Positions 27,270-36,231 are shown, counted from the stretch's first letter. The stretch: 40,816 nt of DNA from Saprospiraceae bacterium (GCA_013001595.1 JABDMH010000006.1:1-40816), one strand, 5' to 3'. Made by a program: numbers and translations. Notes: generated by a model from the sequence alone, not told the origin.

Positions 27270-27870
27270 GTAAGTTAGTTTCTTGAATAAATATTCGGGG
27301 CCGATAAAAAGCAAGGCGCCTCAACCGGTCCTAAACAATCTATAGTCAAGATACATTTTAATTACAGTTTTTTACTACCGGGCGATCCATTTCTGCGATG
27401 TGTATTCAGTATAGAATCAGAAGCCTGCACAGGCATCAGTCAATCTTATTACTGGATTCGCTTATTATTAATCTTGCCTTTGTTAATCTACCTTCTCCAT
27501 AATCATTTGCTCGAGAGGTCCTCTAAACAGGTTATATCTCAGCAGTAAAAGTAGCACCCAGTTCTACCTCAAAGGGTGGTTGCAAGACGATTTTTTTCCA
27601 GCTGTAAAAGTCACATCTCTTGAGTTGCCAACGACGGCATCACTTTTAATGCGATTACAATTCTGGAATACTCCAGTTGATTGATCAGGGCGTTGTAAAA
27701 AGTAAGTGCCAGATGTTCAATTATTTGCGGCAAAATAGGGGAATCCAATGCTTCCAATCATGTCTTAAATGCTTGAGTTAGTGAAAAGCTACCCACCAGC
27801 GAATGGCAACAACTCTTAACTGTTGATCACTAGCCATTAAGGCGCTAGTGAGGCATTTCATGATATAATA
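27270..27870. other. Divergent intergenic region with a hairpin
   Basis: About 600 bp with no convincing coding frame, between the giant secreted gene and the acyl-CoA synthetase gene. It contains an 8-bp hairpin, TCACTAGC (27827-27834) with GCTAGTGA (27844-27851), 9-nt loop, just upstream of the operator at 27871. I see no RNA gene. Confidence 0.35.
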
Positions 27871-27913
27871 TGACCGAGATCAAGGCAGCACCGGTTGAAT
27901 GCAAATAATTTTG
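27871..27913 (+). promoter_or_regulatory. CRP/FNR-like operator plus -7 box, acyl-CoA synthetase promoter
   Basis: TGACCGAGATCA (27871-27882) is followed by exactly 23 nt and then TAATTTTG (27906-27913), a full match to the Bacteroidota -7 consensus TAnnTTTG. The dyad centre lies 33 nt from the -7 centre, i.e. near -41.5. No TTTG is found at -33, so activator dependence is plausible. Transcription should begin near 27920, which supports the ATG at 27970. One of five matching promoters in this window. Confidence 0.65.
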
Positions 27914-27969
27914 CAGTATCACTGCCAGCTGTACTTTGGCAGCTATTGCTATGTCTAAATCAAGCCACT

Positions 27970-30657
27970 ATGGTACACCAACTAGAGAAAATATTTCGAC
28001 CAAAAAGCATTGCTGCTATTGGTGCCTCAGATCAAGAGAGGACGGTAGGAAATGCACTGATCACCAATTTACTGCAAAGTAATTTCAAAGGCAAGGTTTA
28101 CCCTGTAAATCCTGGACATCCTTCTATAGCTGGTCTCAAAAGTTACCGGAAGGTTCAAGATATTCCGGATGCGATTGACCTGGCTATTATTGCAACCCGG
28201 GCGAATTTGGTTCCAAAGATAGTGGAACAATGCGGTAAAGCCAGTGTTGGTGGCCTGCTTATCCTTTCTGCTGGTTTTAGTGAAGCGGGAGAGGCAGGAA
28301 AACGCATGTACAAAGAGATCCTTCGCCTAGCCAAGGTATATGACATGCGTGTGGTCGGTCCCAACTGTCTGGGTTTTATCAATCCTTCCATCGGGCTCAA
28401 CGCAAGTTTTGCATCAGGAATGGCTATTCCTGGAAAGATCGCTTTTATCTCTCAGAGTGGTGCGCTGTGCACCAGCATTTTGGATTGGTCAATCGACCAG
28501 CGTGTAGGCTTTAGCCACTTTGTTTCTATTGGTTCAATGGTGGATGTTGATTTTGCAGATCTCATTGATTATTTCGGCAAGGATCCTCGTACGACCAGCA
28601 TTCTTATTTATTTGGAGGGCTTGAAAGATGCTCGGAGGTTTATGAGCGCAGCTAGGGCATTTGCACGAAATAAACCGATCATTTTATTGAAATCGGGCAA
28701 AAGCGCGGCTGGAGCTATAGCTTCCTTATCGCATACGGGTGCATTAGCTGGAAATGATGCTGCATATCAAGCTGGTTTCCAACGTGCAGGTATTTTGCAG
28801 GTAGACACCATCCAACAATTGTTTAATATGGCCCAGGCCTTGGCCATGCAGCCCCTGCCAAGAGGCAACCGCCTGGCTATTGTAAGCAATGCGGGAGGAC
28901 CCGGCGTTTTGGCCACTGATTTTCTCATAGGCAATGAAGGAATATTGGCCCCTCTTTCTCCAGAGACTATGGAGCGCTTAAATCAGGTGTTACCTGGTCA
29001 TTGGAGTCATAACAACCCGATCGATGTACTCGGGGATGCCGATCCCCGAAGGTATCAAGAGGCCATTCAGGCTTGTTTGGATGATGACAATGTGGATGCG
29101 ATTCTGGTTATCCTGACACCCCAAGATGTGACCGATCCGGTTGACGTTGCAAAGGTGTTTATAGCCGGGGAGAAAGATAAACCGGTGTTTGCATGTTGGA
29201 TGGGAGAGCAGGAAGTGCAAGAGGGACGGGAGATTTTGGAGGAAGGTAATATACCAAACTATAGATATCCTGAGAGTGCGGTAGATGTTTTCTTGCGCAT
29301 GTATCAGTACACCAGAAACCTGAAGTTGCTCTATGAAACACCTCCCGATGTACCAGAAAGCATGCATTTTGAAAAGGTGCTGGCGCGAGACCTACTGCGG
29401 AATATTATCAACTCTCGCAGATTCCAATTGACCGAACAGGAAGCCAAGCTGTTATTGAATTACTATGATATTCCAACACCTTCAGGAAAGGTGGTTCAGT
29501 CAGCCGATGAAGCTGCAAGTTATGCTTCCGAGGTCGGTTTTCCTGTGGTAATGAAAATTGCCTCTCAGGATATCGGCCATAAGACAGATGTCGGAGGAGT
29601 CGCTCTGGATATTGGATCTGAAATTGCATCGAAAGAAGCTTTTCGGACAATCATATCTAATGGTCGTACACATTGCCCGGGCGCACATATTGAAGGTGTC
29701 AGGGTTGAAAAAATGATTGATAAAAAATATGAGTTGCTGGTTGGAACAAAAAAGGATTCCACCTTTGGACCTGTAATTGTATTTGGAAGCGGTGGTGTTT
29801 TGGTAGAGCTGTATAAGGATACAAATATGGGCCTCCCTCCACTAAATATGGCCTTAGCCAAAAGGATTATCGAGGATACTAAGGTGTATGAGTTGTTGCA
29901 GGGCTATCGAGGAATGCCTCCTGTTGACATAAAAGCTGTTCAATTTCTATTGGTCAAATTTGCATACTTGCTCATGGATCTTCCAGAAATCCAGGAGATC
30001 GACATTAATCCCTATGTGATAGATGAAAAAGGTGGCTTGGCTCTGGATGCCCATGTAGTGTTGGATGAAAATTTTGTATATGACTCTATGCCGCCTCATG
30101 GTCACCTGGTGATATCTCCATATCCAACACAATATCAGAGGGAATTTGAAATGAGAAATGGGCAAGTAGCCATACTTCGACCGATTCGACCGGAAGATGA
30201 ACCATTAGAAAGAGCCATGTTTGACTCTGTGTCTAAACAGTCGCTGTACTACCGTTTTTTCAGCTATTCATTCGACCCAAGTCACGATGCCCTCACTCGA
30301 TTTACGCAGATAGATTATGACCGTGAAATGGCCATCGTAGCTGAGGTAGAAGAAAATGGTATTAAAAAAATGGCAGGCGTAGTGCGAGCGATAAATGATG
30401 CATGGCAAAATTCGGCCGAGTATGCCATACTCGTAGCGGATCCGTGGCAAAATCAGGGACTTGGCAGCGTTTTAACCGATTTCATTTTGGAGATTTCTAG
30501 GGAAAGAGGTATCCATAAAATAACTGCAGAAGTGCTAAATAATAATAGCCACATGAGCCATATCTTGGGAAAACGAGGTTTTTCTGTAATAGAACAATAT
30601 GGTGATGAAGCAGTCTTGGAATTGGACTTAAAGAACGAGGCGGAACTGGCATTTTGA
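27970..30657 (+). CDS. ADP-forming acyl-CoA synthetase / GNAT acetyltransferase fusion (Pat/YfiQ-like)
   Basis: An 895-aa cytoplasmic protein. Order: CoA-binding domain (about 1-130, FRPKSIAAIGASD), succinyl-CoA-synthetase-like ligase domains (about 150-460), an ATP-grasp domain (about 490-700, VVMKIASQDIGHKTDVGGV) and a C-terminal GNAT domain (about 730-895) with DPWQNQGLGSVL, the acetyl-CoA pyrophosphate loop. The layout equals protein lysine acetyltransferase Pat/YfiQ. H255 in LSHTGALAG is the catalytic phosphohistidine of ADP-forming acetyl-CoA synthetases; in enterobacterial Pat this His is lost, so here both ligase and acetyltransferase activity may exist. The TTG at 27895 overlaps the promoter and is rejected. 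It converges with phaC and shares its promoter architecture. Confidence 0.9.
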   Translation: MVHQLEKIFRPKSIAAIGASDQERTVGNALITNLLQSNFKGKVYPVNPGHPSIAGLKSYRKVQDIPDAIDLAIIATRANLVPKIVEQCGKASVGGLLILSAGFSEAGEAGKRMYKEILRLAKVYDMRVVGPNCLGFINPSIGLNASFASGMAIPGKIAFISQSGALCTSILDWSIDQRVGFSHFVSIGSMVDVDFADLIDYFGKDPRTTSILIYLEGLKDARRFMSAARAFARNKPIILLKSGKSAAGAIASLSHTGALAGNDAAYQAGFQRAGILQVDTIQQLFNMAQALAMQPLPRGNRLAIVSNAGGPGVLATDFLIGNEGILAPLSPETMERLNQVLPGHWSHNNPIDVLGDADPRRYQEAIQACLDDDNVDAILVILTPQDVTDPVDVAKVFIAGEKDKPVFACWMGEQEVQEGREILEEGNIPNYRYPESAVDVFLRMYQYTRNLKLLYETPPDVPESMHFEKVLARDLLRNIINSRRFQLTEQEAKLLLNYYDIPTPSGKVVQSADEAASYASEVGFPVVMKIASQDIGHKTDVGGVALDIGSEIASKEAFRTIISNGRTHCPGAHIEGVRVEKMIDKKYELLVGTKKDSTFGPVIVFGSGGVLVELYKDTNMGLPPLNMALAKRIIEDTKVYELLQGYRGMPPVDIKAVQFLLVKFAYLLMDLPEIQEIDINPYVIDEKGGLALDAHVVLDENFVYDSMPPHGHLVISPYPTQYQREFEMRNGQVAILRPIRPEDEPLERAMFDSVSKQSLYYRFFSYSFDPSHDALTRFTQIDYDREMAIVAEVEENGIKKMAGVVRAINDAWQNSAEYAILVADPWQNQGLGSVLTDFILEISRERGIHKITAEVLNNNSHMSHILGKRGFSVIEQYGDEAVLELDLKNEAELAF

Positions 30658-30678
30658 GATCGACTCAAGGGGGTCAGG

Positions 30679-30703
30679 TGATTGACTAGGACAAGTCTTA
30701 TCA
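30679..30703. terminator. Candidate hairpin between convergent synthetase and phaC genes
   Basis: TGAT-T-GACT (30679-30687) pairs with AGTC-TT-ATCA (30694-30703) around AGGACA, giving 8 bp with a small bulge. It lies in the 111-bp gap between two convergent genes. No strong T tract follows. Confidence 0.35.
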
Positions 30704-30768
30704 AACAGCTACCCTCTATGGCGTAAATTCAAGCACAATCATAATACCCTTTCCTCTCAAGCCATTAC

Positions 30769-32631
30769 TTACTTCTGCATCACATAAGTTCCCGGGGCGT
30801 CTCCAAGTACTTTGAATCCTTTGCGAGGAGCTCCCATCTGGGGAGGCTTAACTTTAGCACTTGAGTACTTTGCCAACCATTTTTGCCACTCTGGCCACCA
30901 TGATCCTTCCTTATGTGGTGCGGTTTCGATCCAGGAGGAAGCAGAAACGTGAGGCTCACTACGATCACTAGTGGTGACCTGATAGCTGCGGCGGGGATGT
31001 CCAGGTTCGCTGACGATACCCGCATTGTGTCCACCAGTGGTCAGAACAAAAGTATTATCGGTATTTGTGTAATGGTGGATTTTATAGACAGATTGCCATG
31101 GTGCGACGTGATCTTTAACAGTGCCCACGGAAAAAATCGGGGTACGGATATCACTCAGGGCAATGGTTTCCTTGTTTACCATAAAGCGACCCTCGGACAG
31201 TTCGTTGTTGAGAAATAGACTTCGCAGATATTCAGAGTGCATTTTAAATGGCATCCGGGTAGCGTCTGCATTCCAGGCCATCAGATCAATCATTGGTCTT
31301 CTCCTACCCATATGATAATCGTGAACGACCCGTGACCAAATGAGGTCGTTTGAACGCAGCAAATAGAAAGCTCCTGCCATCTGATAACTGTCGAGGTAGC
31401 CTTGTTCCCACATGGTGTCTTCAAGGTAGGCCAGTTGAGTTTCATCAATAAATAGCATGAGTTCTCCCGCTTCTTCAAAATCGATCTGGGCAGCGAAGTT
31501 GGTCGTCGTCTTGAGAACGTCATATTTCTTTTTTGCCAGGTAGGCGGTGGCTATCATCTGTAAGGTTCCACCAAGGCAATAACCAGTGGTGTGGACCTTT
31601 TGGTTAGGTACAATTTCTCGAACAGCTTTTAGGGCATCCATAACCCCGAGATAGAGATAATCTTCAAATGACAGATCTCGATCTTCTGATCCCGGATTTA
31701 ACCAGGAAATCATGAAAACTGTGTGCCCTTTTTCCACTAGATACTTGACCAAAGAATTATGTGGTGACAGATCAAGAATATAGTACTTCATAATCCAAGC
31801 AGGTATGATCAGTATCGGCTCTGGATATACTTTCTCCGTCTGTGGTTCATATTGAATTAATTCAATCAATTTGTTACGAAATACAACCTTACCGGGTGTG
31901 ACTGCGATATTTTCGCCTAATATAAAGTCTTCACTGCCCTCCTGAGGACTACCGTTGAGTAATCTTGTTGAATCTTCCATGAAGTTCATAGCTCCCCGAA
32001 CCAAGTTCATGCCCCCTGTTTCCACGGTGGTTTCAATCACGTGAGGATTCATAAATGGTACGATCGAAGGAGAGTAAGCATCCAAAATCTGGCGCGCAGT
32101 AAAATTTACTACGTCTTCATGATGACGAGATACGCCTCGAATACCCTTAGTGGCAGAATTCCACCAGCCCTCAGCAAGGAGAAATCCCTGATGGTACCAG
32201 TTAAATGGCCAGTGTTGCCATGAATCCTTTAAGAAGCGCTTGTCACCCGACCTCGGTTCGGCAATGGGTGGGGTTTGCCTATTCATTAGACTGCGAAACA
32301 TATAGGTATAGTAAAGACCTAGTTTTTGCCAAGCATCCCGACCCAGCTCTTCTCGGTGGGAAGGGTACACGGTGAGATGTGAGGCCCAATCAAAAAATGC
32401 CATGGCTAACGAAATGGGGGAGATGGCAGACGTAATCTTCCCCAACCAGGCATGCATGATACGGTCCAGTGGATGTGCATCCTGTACTTCAATGGCTTCG
32501 TGCGGCAAGGGTCGGTGCGGTCCCGAGAACACTTGAGACTCTCCATTACTACTGATCTGAGCCTTATCATCGGTTACCTGGTTAGAATTGCTTCCTTTTT
32601 TCATTGCTTTTTGCTTAGTCATGATTCGCAT
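30769..32631 (-). CDS. phaC: Polyhydroxyalkanoate synthase (class I type)
   Basis: Polymerises 3-hydroxyacyl-CoA into PHA storage polymer at the granule surface. With the ATG at 32631 it is 620 aa; the in-frame ATG at 32622 is equally possible, while a start at 32742 would overlap the promoter. The N-terminal PhaC domain is typical (FLKDSWQHWPFNWYHQGFL, then YSPSIVPFMNPHVI). The lipase-like box GYCLGGT holds C352; the catalytic Asp is D507 in VKDHVAPW and the His is H535 in TGGHNAG, so the triad is complete. Length and lack of an adjacent phaE or phaR argue for class I. No phaA, phaB or phasin is in the window. It converges with the acyl-CoA synthetase gene, and its promoter shares that gene's operator layout. 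Confidence 0.95.
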   Translation of the reverse strand: MRIMTKQKAMKKGSNSNQVTDDKAQISSNGESQVFSGPHRPLPHEAIEVQDAHPLDRIMHAWLGKITSAISPISLAMAFFDWASHLTVYPSHREELGRDAWQKLGLYYTYMFRSLMNRQTPPIAEPRSGDKRFLKDSWQHWPFNWYHQGFLLAEGWWNSATKGIRGVSRHHEDVVNFTARQILDAYSPSIVPFMNPHVIETTVETGGMNLVRGAMNFMEDSTRLLNGSPQEGSEDFILGENIAVTPGKVVFRNKLIELIQYEPQTEKVYPEPILIIPAWIMKYYILDLSPHNSLVKYLVEKGHTVFMISWLNPGSEDRDLSFEDYLYLGVMDALKAVREIVPNQKVHTTGYCLGGTLQMIATAYLAKKKYDVLKTTTNFAAQIDFEEAGELMLFIDETQLAYLEDTMWEQGYLDSYQMAGAFYLLRSNDLIWSRVVHDYHMGRRRPMIDLMAWNADATRMPFKMHSEYLRSLFLNNELSEGRFMVNKETIALSDIRTPIFSVGTVKDHVAPWQSVYKIHHYTNTDNTFVLTTGGHNAGIVSEPGHPRRSYQVTTSDRSEPHVSASSWIETAPHKEGSWWPEWQKWLAKYSSAKVKPPQMGAPRKGFKVLGDAPGTYVMQK

Positions 32632-32676
32632 CTTTTTGAAATGAACTACGGTTGCTTCACTTTGATAGCAATAATG

Positions 32677-32719
32677 CAAAATTGACCATAGGAATGTCAG
32701 TAAACAATGATCTAGCTCA
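32677..32719 (-). promoter_or_regulatory. CRP/FNR-like operator plus -7 box, phaC promoter
   Basis: On the minus strand TGAGCTAGATCA (32719-32708) is followed by exactly 23 nt and CAATTTTG (32684-32677), which differs from TAnnTTTG at the first base. The left half-site has G in place of C. Transcription should begin near 32670, about 40 nt before the phaC start. A second widely spaced pair, TTGAC/GTCA-like around 32681-32699, lies within the spacer but has the wrong spacing. Confidence 0.55.
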
Positions 32720-32872
32720 TAAGGACAGGTGGGCAAGCTCAAGGTGTTATAAGACTTGGGTTCTCAGAGTCAGGTTTTCGAAGGCTCTGAGAATAAACAA
32801 GGAGGCATTGTTTTTCTTCTTTTCACAGGTGCAATCAATGTTTTTCTAATCTCTAGACTCCATCATTGTGAA

Positions 32873-32915
32873 TGACGGAGATCATTTACACTTAATATTA
32901 GAATCAATACCTTTA
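32873..32915 (+). promoter_or_regulatory. CRP/FNR-like operator plus -7 box, GNAT-YoaP promoter
   Basis: TGACGGAGATCA (32873-32884, flanked by A and T to make ATGAC/ATCAT half-sites) is followed by exactly 23 nt and TACCTTTA (32908-32915), one base off TAnnTTTG. Transcription should begin near 32922, just before the ATG at 32949; this rules out a coding start at 32868. Confidence 0.6.
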
Positions 32916-32948
32916 AAACAAGTGCCAACTGATTCAATCCTATCAAAA

Positions 32949-33731
32949 ATGGAAAAACTAAGAATTGTAGAAGTCACACCTGACAATGCGAAAGAGGAAA
33001 CACTCTTTTGTGTCAAGGATATCACCAATCCAGGTTTTGAGCTTAAGCGGAAATGGTTCGAAAAACGATATGGGGAGGGGCTCAGAATGAAAATTTTGAA
33101 GGATTACAGAGACAAAATGATCGGCTTTATAGAATTCGTTCCTGCTGAACATGCATGGCGACCTATTGAAGCGAACAACTTCATGTTCATCCACTGCATG
33201 TATGTATATTCAAAGCAAGACCGCAACAAAGGCTATGGTTCGCAACTTATTATGGAGGCAGAAAAAGAGGCGAAAGAGCAAGATATGGCTGGGCTATGTG
33301 TAATGGCCAGTAGAGGAGCTTGGATTGCCAATAATGAGATTTTTAAGAAGAATGGCTTTCAGAAAGTTGATACCAGAGGCAGGTTTGATCTCTCAGCTAA
33401 AAAATGGGACACTACCGTCGATGACCCAGCATTACTAGATTGGACCAGCCAACAGCGAAAATATCATGGTTGGCATTTACTGTATGCCGATCAGTGTCCA
33501 TGGCACCAGAAGTCAGTAGAGGCCATTCTCAATGTGGCTATGGATCATGGCATTGAACTTAAAGTAAAGGAAATGAAAATACCTGAGGAAGCCAAACATG
33601 CTCCCTCAGGTTTTGGTGTATTTAGTCTCTTACATAACGGTAAGTTGCTGGAAGATCATTACATAAGTGCTACGCGTTTCAGAAATATTCTTAAGAAGGA
33701 AGTCGCAACAGAGGAACCTTCCCGAAAGTAA
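32949..33731 (+). CDS. GNAT acetyltransferase with C-terminal YoaP domain
   Basis: A 260-aa cytoplasmic protein. The N-terminal GNAT domain (about 1-155) has strand FMFIHCMYVYSKQD, then RNKGYGSQLIMEAEKEA, the acetyl-CoA loop and helix, and NNEIFKKNGFQKV. The C-terminal part (about 175-255) is the YoaP-like domain; it carries YADQCPWHQKSVEAI, a thioredoxin-like opening with one Cys. Bacillus YoaP is the namesake, and the acceptor substrate is not known. The ATG at 32949 lies 33 nt after the -7 box. A short membrane-protein gene follows after 62 nt. Confidence 0.85.
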   Translation: MEKLRIVEVTPDNAKEETLFCVKDITNPGFELKRKWFEKRYGEGLRMKILKDYRDKMIGFIEFVPAEHAWRPIEANNFMFIHCMYVYSKQDRNKGYGSQLIMEAEKEAKEQDMAGLCVMASRGAWIANNEIFKKNGFQKVDTRGRFDLSAKKWDTTVDDPALLDWTSQQRKYHGWHLLYADQCPWHQKSVEAILNVAMDHGIELKVKEMKIPEEAKHAPSGFGVFSLLHNGKLLEDHYISATRFRNILKKEVATEEPSRK

Positions 33732-33793
33732 TCTTTGGTAGTATTGCCCTGGTTGGAAATATCTATTGGAAATTGATAGTGCAGCTCCGAATT

Positions 33794-34255
33794 ATGAAAA
33801 GAAACATCTCCACATATTTTCTGATGATTTTGATCTGTTTTCAAATCATAAGTGCCGTACCTTCAGGACTATTGCTGATCATCGATCCTACAGGAAATAA
33901 ATTAGGTACACCACTAAGCATGTTGGATGGCAGCCCCTTCACGAATTTTTTAATTCCGGGGTTGTTCCTGTTTACTATGCTTGGCATTTTTCCCATCTTA
34001 GTTCTTTATGGCTTAACGAAGAGATCAATTTTCAAAGCAGCGGACAAACTTAACCCCTACAAACTCCAACACTGGTCATGGACATTTAGCTACTATCTGG
34101 GGTTGTTGTTGGTCCTGTGGATCAATATGCAACTTCTGTTTCTAAAAAGTTGGGCCATGCTGCACTTCATGTATTCCATGTTGGGCGTTTTGATCATTAT
34201 TGTGACCCACTTGCCCAGCGTGAAACAGAATTATGAAATCAAATCTAATCACTGA
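33794..34255 (+). CDS. Small four-helix membrane protein
   Basis: A 153-aa integral membrane protein with about four TM segments (near 9-32, 55-77, 101-122 and 128-147) and a short extracytoplasmic loop after TM1 holding DPTGNKLGTPLSMLDGSPF. It resembles the uncharacterised small membrane proteins often annotated as hypothetical in Bacteroidota; I cannot name a family with certainty. The ATG at 33794 is chosen because MKRNISTYFLMILICF is a good first TM segment. It may share the promoter of the GNAT-YoaP gene. Confidence 0.65.
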   Translation: MKRNISTYFLMILICFQIISAVPSGLLLIIDPTGNKLGTPLSMLDGSPFTNFLIPGLFLFTMLGIFPILVLYGLTKRSIFKAADKLNPYKLQHWSWTFSYYLGLLLVLWINMQLLFLKSWAMLHFMYSMLGVLIIIVTHLPSVKQNYEIKSNH

Positions 34256-34266
34256 AATATCCCGAG

Positions 34267-34293
34267 TTTCACTGATGATGGCTAGCAGTGAAA
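34267..34293. terminator. Candidate hairpin between convergent genes
   Basis: TTTCACTG (34267-34274) pairs perfectly with CAGTGAAA (34286-34293), 11-nt loop, 11 nt after the membrane-protein stop. Convergent with the cytochrome c gene. On the minus strand the hairpin ends in TTT, so it could serve both units. Confidence 0.4.
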
Positions 34294-34463
34294 ACGCATT
34301 TACTGGTTCAACAAAATTTCTCTGTAGATTTTTCAATATAACTGCGCGGTTGTCGGTAAGCCGTTTTGTCCGATCTCTAATTGGAGCGTGAGCCGGTCTC
34401 TTGATATTGGTTCGCTGAGGCCCTATATGCACGCCTAAATTTATGCACTCCTAAACCTAATCA

Positions 34464-34913
34464 TCAATAGTGATAAAGATGGTAATCTGTTGGGGGTGTT
34501 TTTACTTTGTACTCCGATTGAAGAAAAGTAACCAGATCAATGAGCTCTTGAACAGTTAAAACTTCATTATAATTCTTCATCTTTGAGACATCTCTTTCCG
34601 GGGAGGTCTCTTGTTTGTAGCGCCGTGCAATCTTGTGAGAAGGGTTGATAATTGAAGTGACCAGATCTCCATAGGTTTTCTGAGTGGATATTTCACCCCC
34701 GAGCGGTATATTAAGATCATCACTTCCGCCTTTCCACTCGATATCGGAAATACGATGACATTCATTGCAGGAAAACATACTGTAGACAGCTTTTCCTTCT
34801 TCAATGTCGCCATCCGGTAACGCAAATCCACGCGCTTGCTCATTACAACTACTTACAAATAATCCGCCCCATGCCAAGAGTAAAACCATCAAGTAATTCG
34901 GTAGGTTATGCAT
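34464..34913 (-). CDS. Monohaem cytochrome c lipoprotein
   Basis: A 149-aa exported electron-transfer protein. Signal residues 1-23 end in LFVSSC (Cys 23), indicating a lipoprotein. The class I fold starts with EGKAVYSMFSCNECH, with C49, C52 and H53 binding haem; a likely axial Met is in VSKMKNYNEVLT (about residue 111), followed by the last helix LTVQELIDLVTFLQSEY. It should sit on a membrane facing the periplasm and pass electrons to an oxidase or reductase; the partner is not in the window. Its promoter carries a full TGAC-N4-GTCA dyad, which hints at redox- or oxygen-linked control. Confidence 0.9.
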   Translation of the reverse strand: MHNLPNYLMVLLLAWGGLFVSSCNEQARGFALPDGDIEEGKAVYSMFSCNECHRISDIEWKGGSDDLNIPLGGEISTQKTYGDLVTSIINPSHKIARRYKQETSPERDVSKMKNYNEVLTVQELIDLVTFLQSEYKVKTPPTDYHLYHY

Positions 34914-34993
34914 TTCTTTATTTATTTTTCACAAGTACTAATTAGTTTTGATCTGAAGTTGAGATTTCAGTAATGTATTACATTGATGAATGC

Positions 34994-35036
34994 AAAAGGT
35001 AGAGATTAAAAGATGTAAAGACAATGACTTTAGTCA
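34994..35036 (-). promoter_or_regulatory. CRP/FNR-like operator plus -7 box, cytochrome c promoter
   Basis: On the minus strand TGACTAAAGTCA (35036-35025), with perfect half-sites, is followed by exactly 23 nt and TACCTTTT (35001-34994), one base off TAnnTTTG. Expected transcription start is near 34986, giving a leader of about 73 nt. Confidence 0.65.
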
Positions 35037-35619
35037 GTATTGATTTTTTTTTAAAGGTTCATTGCAAATTATCCCTAGCCTCGACTCTAAGATCTGAAGG
35101 TTCTCCTGGATGACACTTGAGAATCGTGTTTGAAAACATTAGTGAAAGCCATCGACCAAGTTCTAGGTATTCGAAAATTGCAAGCCTTACACGAAAAGCA
35201 CCAGATCCAAATATTTAGGAGAGGACCAAATAGCATTCAATCGGACTATTTGTAAATACCATGAATGCACTTAATGGAAGATTTAATGTGACACTATGGA
35301 CTGCTTCCAATATTATCAAATTTAATCATGGTGTTGTAAGGCGTTTTGATAGCAATTTGACAAAGAACGAATTCCACAGAATCCAGATTCATTAGGTTGA
35401 CTGATTGATTGAATTGAATCCTTGTTTGTGATATTGGATGTCGAATCCAAAGTGGCCATCCTGCACAAATCCAGATGCTAGGCATCAAGTGGTCCATTTA
35501 ATAATAGGATTTAATACTACTTCATGACCCAAGTAATAGTAGGTGAAAAAAGTTAGGGAAGCCTTGCGTCCAATTCGTTGGTCATCAGCCTTTTAGAAGG
35601 GAGTATGAAAAAGAGCGAA
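35037..35619. other. Intergenic region, possible coding remnant
   Basis: No intact gene is supported. A 37-codon GTG frame (35142-35255; VKAIDQVLGIRKLQALHEK) looks protein-like and might be a remnant of an acyltransferase-type N-terminus, but it is too short to name. The rest is broken by stops in all frames. Confidence 0.25.
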
Positions 35620-36225
35620 TCATTCCAAAAATTTAACCTGGTTCTTCCTTCCAAAACTCCCTAAAAGTCCTGAAATATTCGAAAGTCTTTTAATAGCAAA
35701 GATCAATAGCATTTTTTGTACCATGCCTTTTGCCCCGACCAATAGCTCAGTTGGGTATAGGTTGTTCTTTGCCATGTTAAGGTGTAGTTTTATGCTTTCA
35801 GAATTAATCTCTCGCTGAAGTTTGAGTATCTGAAGGCGTTTGTCCATTTCAGAAAATGAATTGTATTGTTTGGCCGTGGTTTGGTCAAAATAGTTTTTAG
35901 AGAATGTTCGTATTACCGTCCCATTTAATCTTTCTCCGAAAAAATAGCAAAGTACGGCAGTTAATGTATGGATACCCCCGACAATGATAAATCCGAGGTA
36001 ATGGCTGTCCATCTCCTGATTTATGGCTAAGGATGCACCTATGGATAAGATAAATAGGGCCAATACAATAGAACTCCCGACCAACAGAATTTGCGCAAAG
36101 TTGGTGACATAGGTCATCAGAATGTTAAGAACCTTCAGTTGAAGGTATTCCTCGCTATTTTCGAGATAGGACCTAGCATCGGCCTCGGCCTTCATTAGAT
36201 CCTGTTTGACTTCTTCAAAGGCCAT
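35620..36225 (-). CDS. Holin-superfamily-like two-TM membrane protein
   Basis: A 201-aa protein with an amphipathic N-terminal helix (KAEADARSYLENSEEYLQLKV), two adjacent TM segments (about 45-67 and 76-97) and a cytoplasmic helical C-terminal half. This plan fits the phage-holin-like/PHX family often found next to YtxH genes; in chromosomes these are not phage genes but envelope proteins of unknown role. It starts 6 nt after the YtxH stop, so the two form an operon. Family assignment rests on topology and context. Confidence 0.6.
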   Translation of the reverse strand: MAFEEVKQDLMKAEADARSYLENSEEYLQLKVLNILMTYVTNFAQILLVGSSIVLALFILSIGASLAINQEMDSHYLGFIIVGGIHTLTAVLCYFFGERLNGTVIRTFSKNYFDQTTAKQYNSFSEMDKRLQILKLQREINSESIKLHLNMAKNNLYPTELLVGAKGMVQKMLLIFAIKRLSNISGLLGSFGRKNQVKFLE

Positions 36226-36231
36226 GAGCTT

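Noticed and set aside
32681-32699. TTGAC ... GTCA pair upstream of phaC as the real operator
   Set aside because: Nine nt separate the half-sites instead of four, and it overlaps the -7 region.
35142-35255. 37-codon GTG frame resembling an acyltransferase N-terminus
   Set aside because: Too short, no good start context, and no second motif; noted only as a possible remnant.
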